In this document: piece after piece, positions 44,756 to 46,048 of the stretch
Layout of the letters: every line of letters starts with the position of its first letter
Position numbering within the stretch: the first letter of the stretch is position 1
NCBI GenBank assembly: GCA_018436785.1
Contig: JAHDKR010000046.1
Location: 1 to 46,048, forward strand
DNA: 46,048 bases
Origin: Synergistaceae bacterium
GTDB lineage: Bacteria; Synergistota; Synergistia; Synergistales; Aminobacteriaceae
Direction of reading: 5' to 3'
The notes under the pieces: generated by a model
Databases searched by the model: none
Seen by the model: the letters and a program-made list of their open reading frames with translations, nothing else
What the model was told of the DNA's origin: nothing
Program-made: the position numbers and the translations under genes

Positions 44756-45949
44756 ATGAAGAATCTCGGTCTCATCCCGAAACTGATCATCGGCATCATC
44801 GTCGGCATTCTCATAGGCAAGTTCGGCGGGGTTCTCCCCGTGCGGATTCTGGCAACCTTCAACGGTCTGTTCGGCAACTTCCTTGGTTTCGTCATTCCGC
44901 TCATCATCATCGGCTTCGTTGCTCCCGGCATCGGCGAGCTGGAGGCCGGCGCAGGGAAGCTGCTCGGCATGACGGCTGGCATCGCTTATTCCTCGACCGT
45001 CATGGCGGGGCTCGCCGCCTTCTTCGTGAACAGCGCGCTCTTCCCGCTCTTTCTGACGCCGGGGAGCATCGTGCTCGACGATCCGGGGAATCCGGAGCAC
45101 GCGCTGCTCCCCTCGCTCTTCAACGTCGAAATGCCGCCGCTGATGGGCGTGATGACGGCGCTGCTGCTGGCGTTCACCCTCGGCCTGGGGATGGCGGCCA
45201 TACGCAGCGGCGCGCTCCAGCGTGGGTTCAAGGAGTTTCAGCAGATCATCGAGAAGCTCATCAAGGGGATCATCATTCCGCTGCTCCCCTTCCACATCGC
45301 CGGTATCTTCGCCAACATGACGCACGCCGGGCAGGTGGCGGAGATCCTCTCGGTCTTCCTGAAGGTGTTTTTGATCATCATCGCGCTTCATTTGAGCGTG
45401 TTGATCGTCCAGTACTTTGCGGCCGGACTCATCGGCGGCAAAAACCCGGTCAGACTGCTCCGGACGATGCTTCCAGCATATTTGACGGCGCTTGGGACAC
45501 AGTCTTCGGCGGCGACCATTCCGGTGACGCTCGAACAGACTGTCCGTAACGGGGTCCGCAGAGGCGTGGCGAACTTCGTCGTGCCTCTCTGCGCCACCAT
45601 TCACATGTCGGGGAGCACCATCACCATCACGAGCTGCGCGATGGCGATCATGGTGCTCAACGGCATCTCCTTCTCCTTCTCGACGATGCTCGGCTTCATC
45701 ATGATGCTCGGCGTTACAATGGTGGCCGCTCCCGGAGTGCCGGGCGGCGCCGTGATGGCTGCTCTGGGGCTGCTGCAGACGATGCTGGGTTTCGACCAGA
45801 CGCTTATCTCGCTGATGATCGCGCTCTACGTGGCGCAGGACAGCTTCGGGACGGCATGCAACGTAACGGGCGACGGCGCGATCGCGGTGGTGGTCGACAG
45901 GATTTACGGAAAGCTCGCGGAGGACGAACCGTCGGGCGCAGCCTCCTGA
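44756..45949 (+). CDS. Dicarboxylate/amino acid:cation symporter (DAACS family)
   Basis: 397 residues; ATG 44756 lies 3 nt after the surface-protein stop and follows GGAGAGGTAAGGC, which is within that gene. Eight or so membrane helices with two re-entrant loops: LIIGIIVGILIGKFGG, IPLIIIGFVAPGIGEL, SLFNVEMPPLMGVM. The first hairpin is represented by GTQSSAATIPVTLE (Ser-rich substrate loop). The NMDGT region reads HMSGSTITIT, where Asp is replaced by Ser and Thr is retained, and the last helix GTACNVTGDGAIAVVVDRIYG supplies the Asp and Asn/Thr that contact substrate and Na+. Such carriers import Glu, Asp, Ser or C4-dicarboxylates with Na+ or H+. The changed NMDGT-like motif means cation stoichiometry or substrate may differ. 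A strong terminator follows. Confidence 0.88.
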   Translation: MKNLGLIPKLIIGIIVGILIGKFGGVLPVRILATFNGLFGNFLGFVIPLIIIGFVAPGIGELEAGAGKLLGMTAGIAYSSTVMAGLAAFFVNSALFPLFLTPGSIVLDDPGNPEHALLPSLFNVEMPPLMGVMTALLLAFTLGLGMAAIRSGALQRGFKEFQQIIEKLIKGIIIPLLPFHIAGIFANMTHAGQVAEILSVFLKVFLIIIALHLSVLIVQYFAAGLIGGKNPVRLLRTMLPAYLTALGTQSSAATIPVTLEQTVRNGVRRGVANFVVPLCATIHMSGSTITITSCAMAIMVLNGISFSFSTMLGFIMMLGVTMVAAPGVPGGAVMAALGLLQTMLGFDQTLISLMIALYVAQDSFGTACNVTGDGAIAVVVDRIYGKLAEDEPSGAAS

Positions 45950-45974
45950 TCCGGTAACCGTTCCCACCTCTACA

Positions 45975-46020
45975 GAAAGAACGAACGGGCGCGTCCACCG
46001 ATGCGCCCGTTCGTTCTTTC
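45975..46020. terminator. Strong terminator after the symporter gene
   Basis: GAAAGAACGAACGGGCGC (45975-45992) pairs perfectly with GCGCCCGTTCGTTCTTTC (46003-46020) across a 10-nt loop. The upper-strand tail is CTTTCTCC, so the T-run lies within the stem end. Confidence 0.8.
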
Positions 46021-46048
46021 TCCGGCGGTTCGTGGTTCGACCGCGACA

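Noticed and set aside
1..46048. CRISPR arrays, rRNA and tRNA genes, prophage structural genes
   Set aside because: No regularly spaced repeats, conserved RNA-gene sequences or capsid/tail/terminase-like proteins were seen on either strand.

Overview
ORGANISM. The window is GC-rich bacterial chromosome and most likely comes from a member of the Synergistota. The main evidence is four secreted proteins (genes at 2887-4557, 26096-28255, 28476-30092 and 41318-44752) that end in a Gly/Ser-rich stretch with a Gly-Cys or Gly-Gly-Cys, a hydrophobic helix and a short basic tail. This matches the Synergist-CTERM sorting tail known from that phylum. A tryptophanase, a GlcNAc PTS operon, a selenocysteine peroxiredoxin and amino-acid/dicarboxylate transport fit an anaerobic amino-acid and amino-sugar fermenter. 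No rRNA, tRNA or CRISPR array was seen.

LAYOUT. 1-2.9 kb is an accessory patch: the tail of a PemK/MazF-type toxin, a diverged IS1634-type transposase and a complete HigBA toxin-antitoxin pair. 2.9-11.1 kb carries a beta-helix surface protein and a PMCA-type Ca2+ P-ATPase flanked by two paralogous DUF3754 (TMEM143-like) membrane proteins, which share an exact 47-nt direct repeat. 11.2-15.9 kb has a GNAT acetyltransferase, a CASTOR/POLLUX-like RCK channel and a secreted TPR-containing protein. 16.1-21.9 kb is a six-gene minus-strand amino-sugar operon (gntR-type regulator, nagE, nagA, nagB, an uncharacterised TIM-barrel-like protein, EIIA), read from a promoter whose -10 lies inside a NagR/DasR-like palindrome. 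22.0-25.1 kb has a CPA2 cation/H+ antiporter translationally coupled to a DmpA-type aminopeptidase.

25.1-31.7 kb has the selenocysteine peroxiredoxin (in-frame UGA followed by a hairpin), two Synergist-CTERM surface proteins and tryptophanase. 31.9-34.9 kb has an EEP-family hydrolase overlapping a cardiolipin synthase, then a short DUF3089-type alpha/beta-hydrolase with Cys at the nucleophile elbow. 34.9-38.1 kb is a Cpx-like envelope-stress module: histidine kinase and response regulator, divergent from a secreted protein with duplicated Spy/CpxP repeats, with a CpxR-box-like site between them. 38.3-46 kb has a membrane diguanylate cyclase preceded by a 22-codon coupled leader ORF, a small hypothetical protein, an EamA exporter, a 1144-aa FG-GAP/CARDB surface protein and a DAACS-family symporter.

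THEMES. Envelope biology dominates: surface-sorted proteins, envelope stress sensing, ion transport, cardiolipin synthesis and c-di-GMP. Amino-sugar uptake and breakdown form the clearest metabolic unit. The strongest single observation is the UGA codon at exactly the peroxidatic position of a peroxiredoxin. Conventional gene finding would split or truncate that gene. All calls come from reading the sequence, with no database search.
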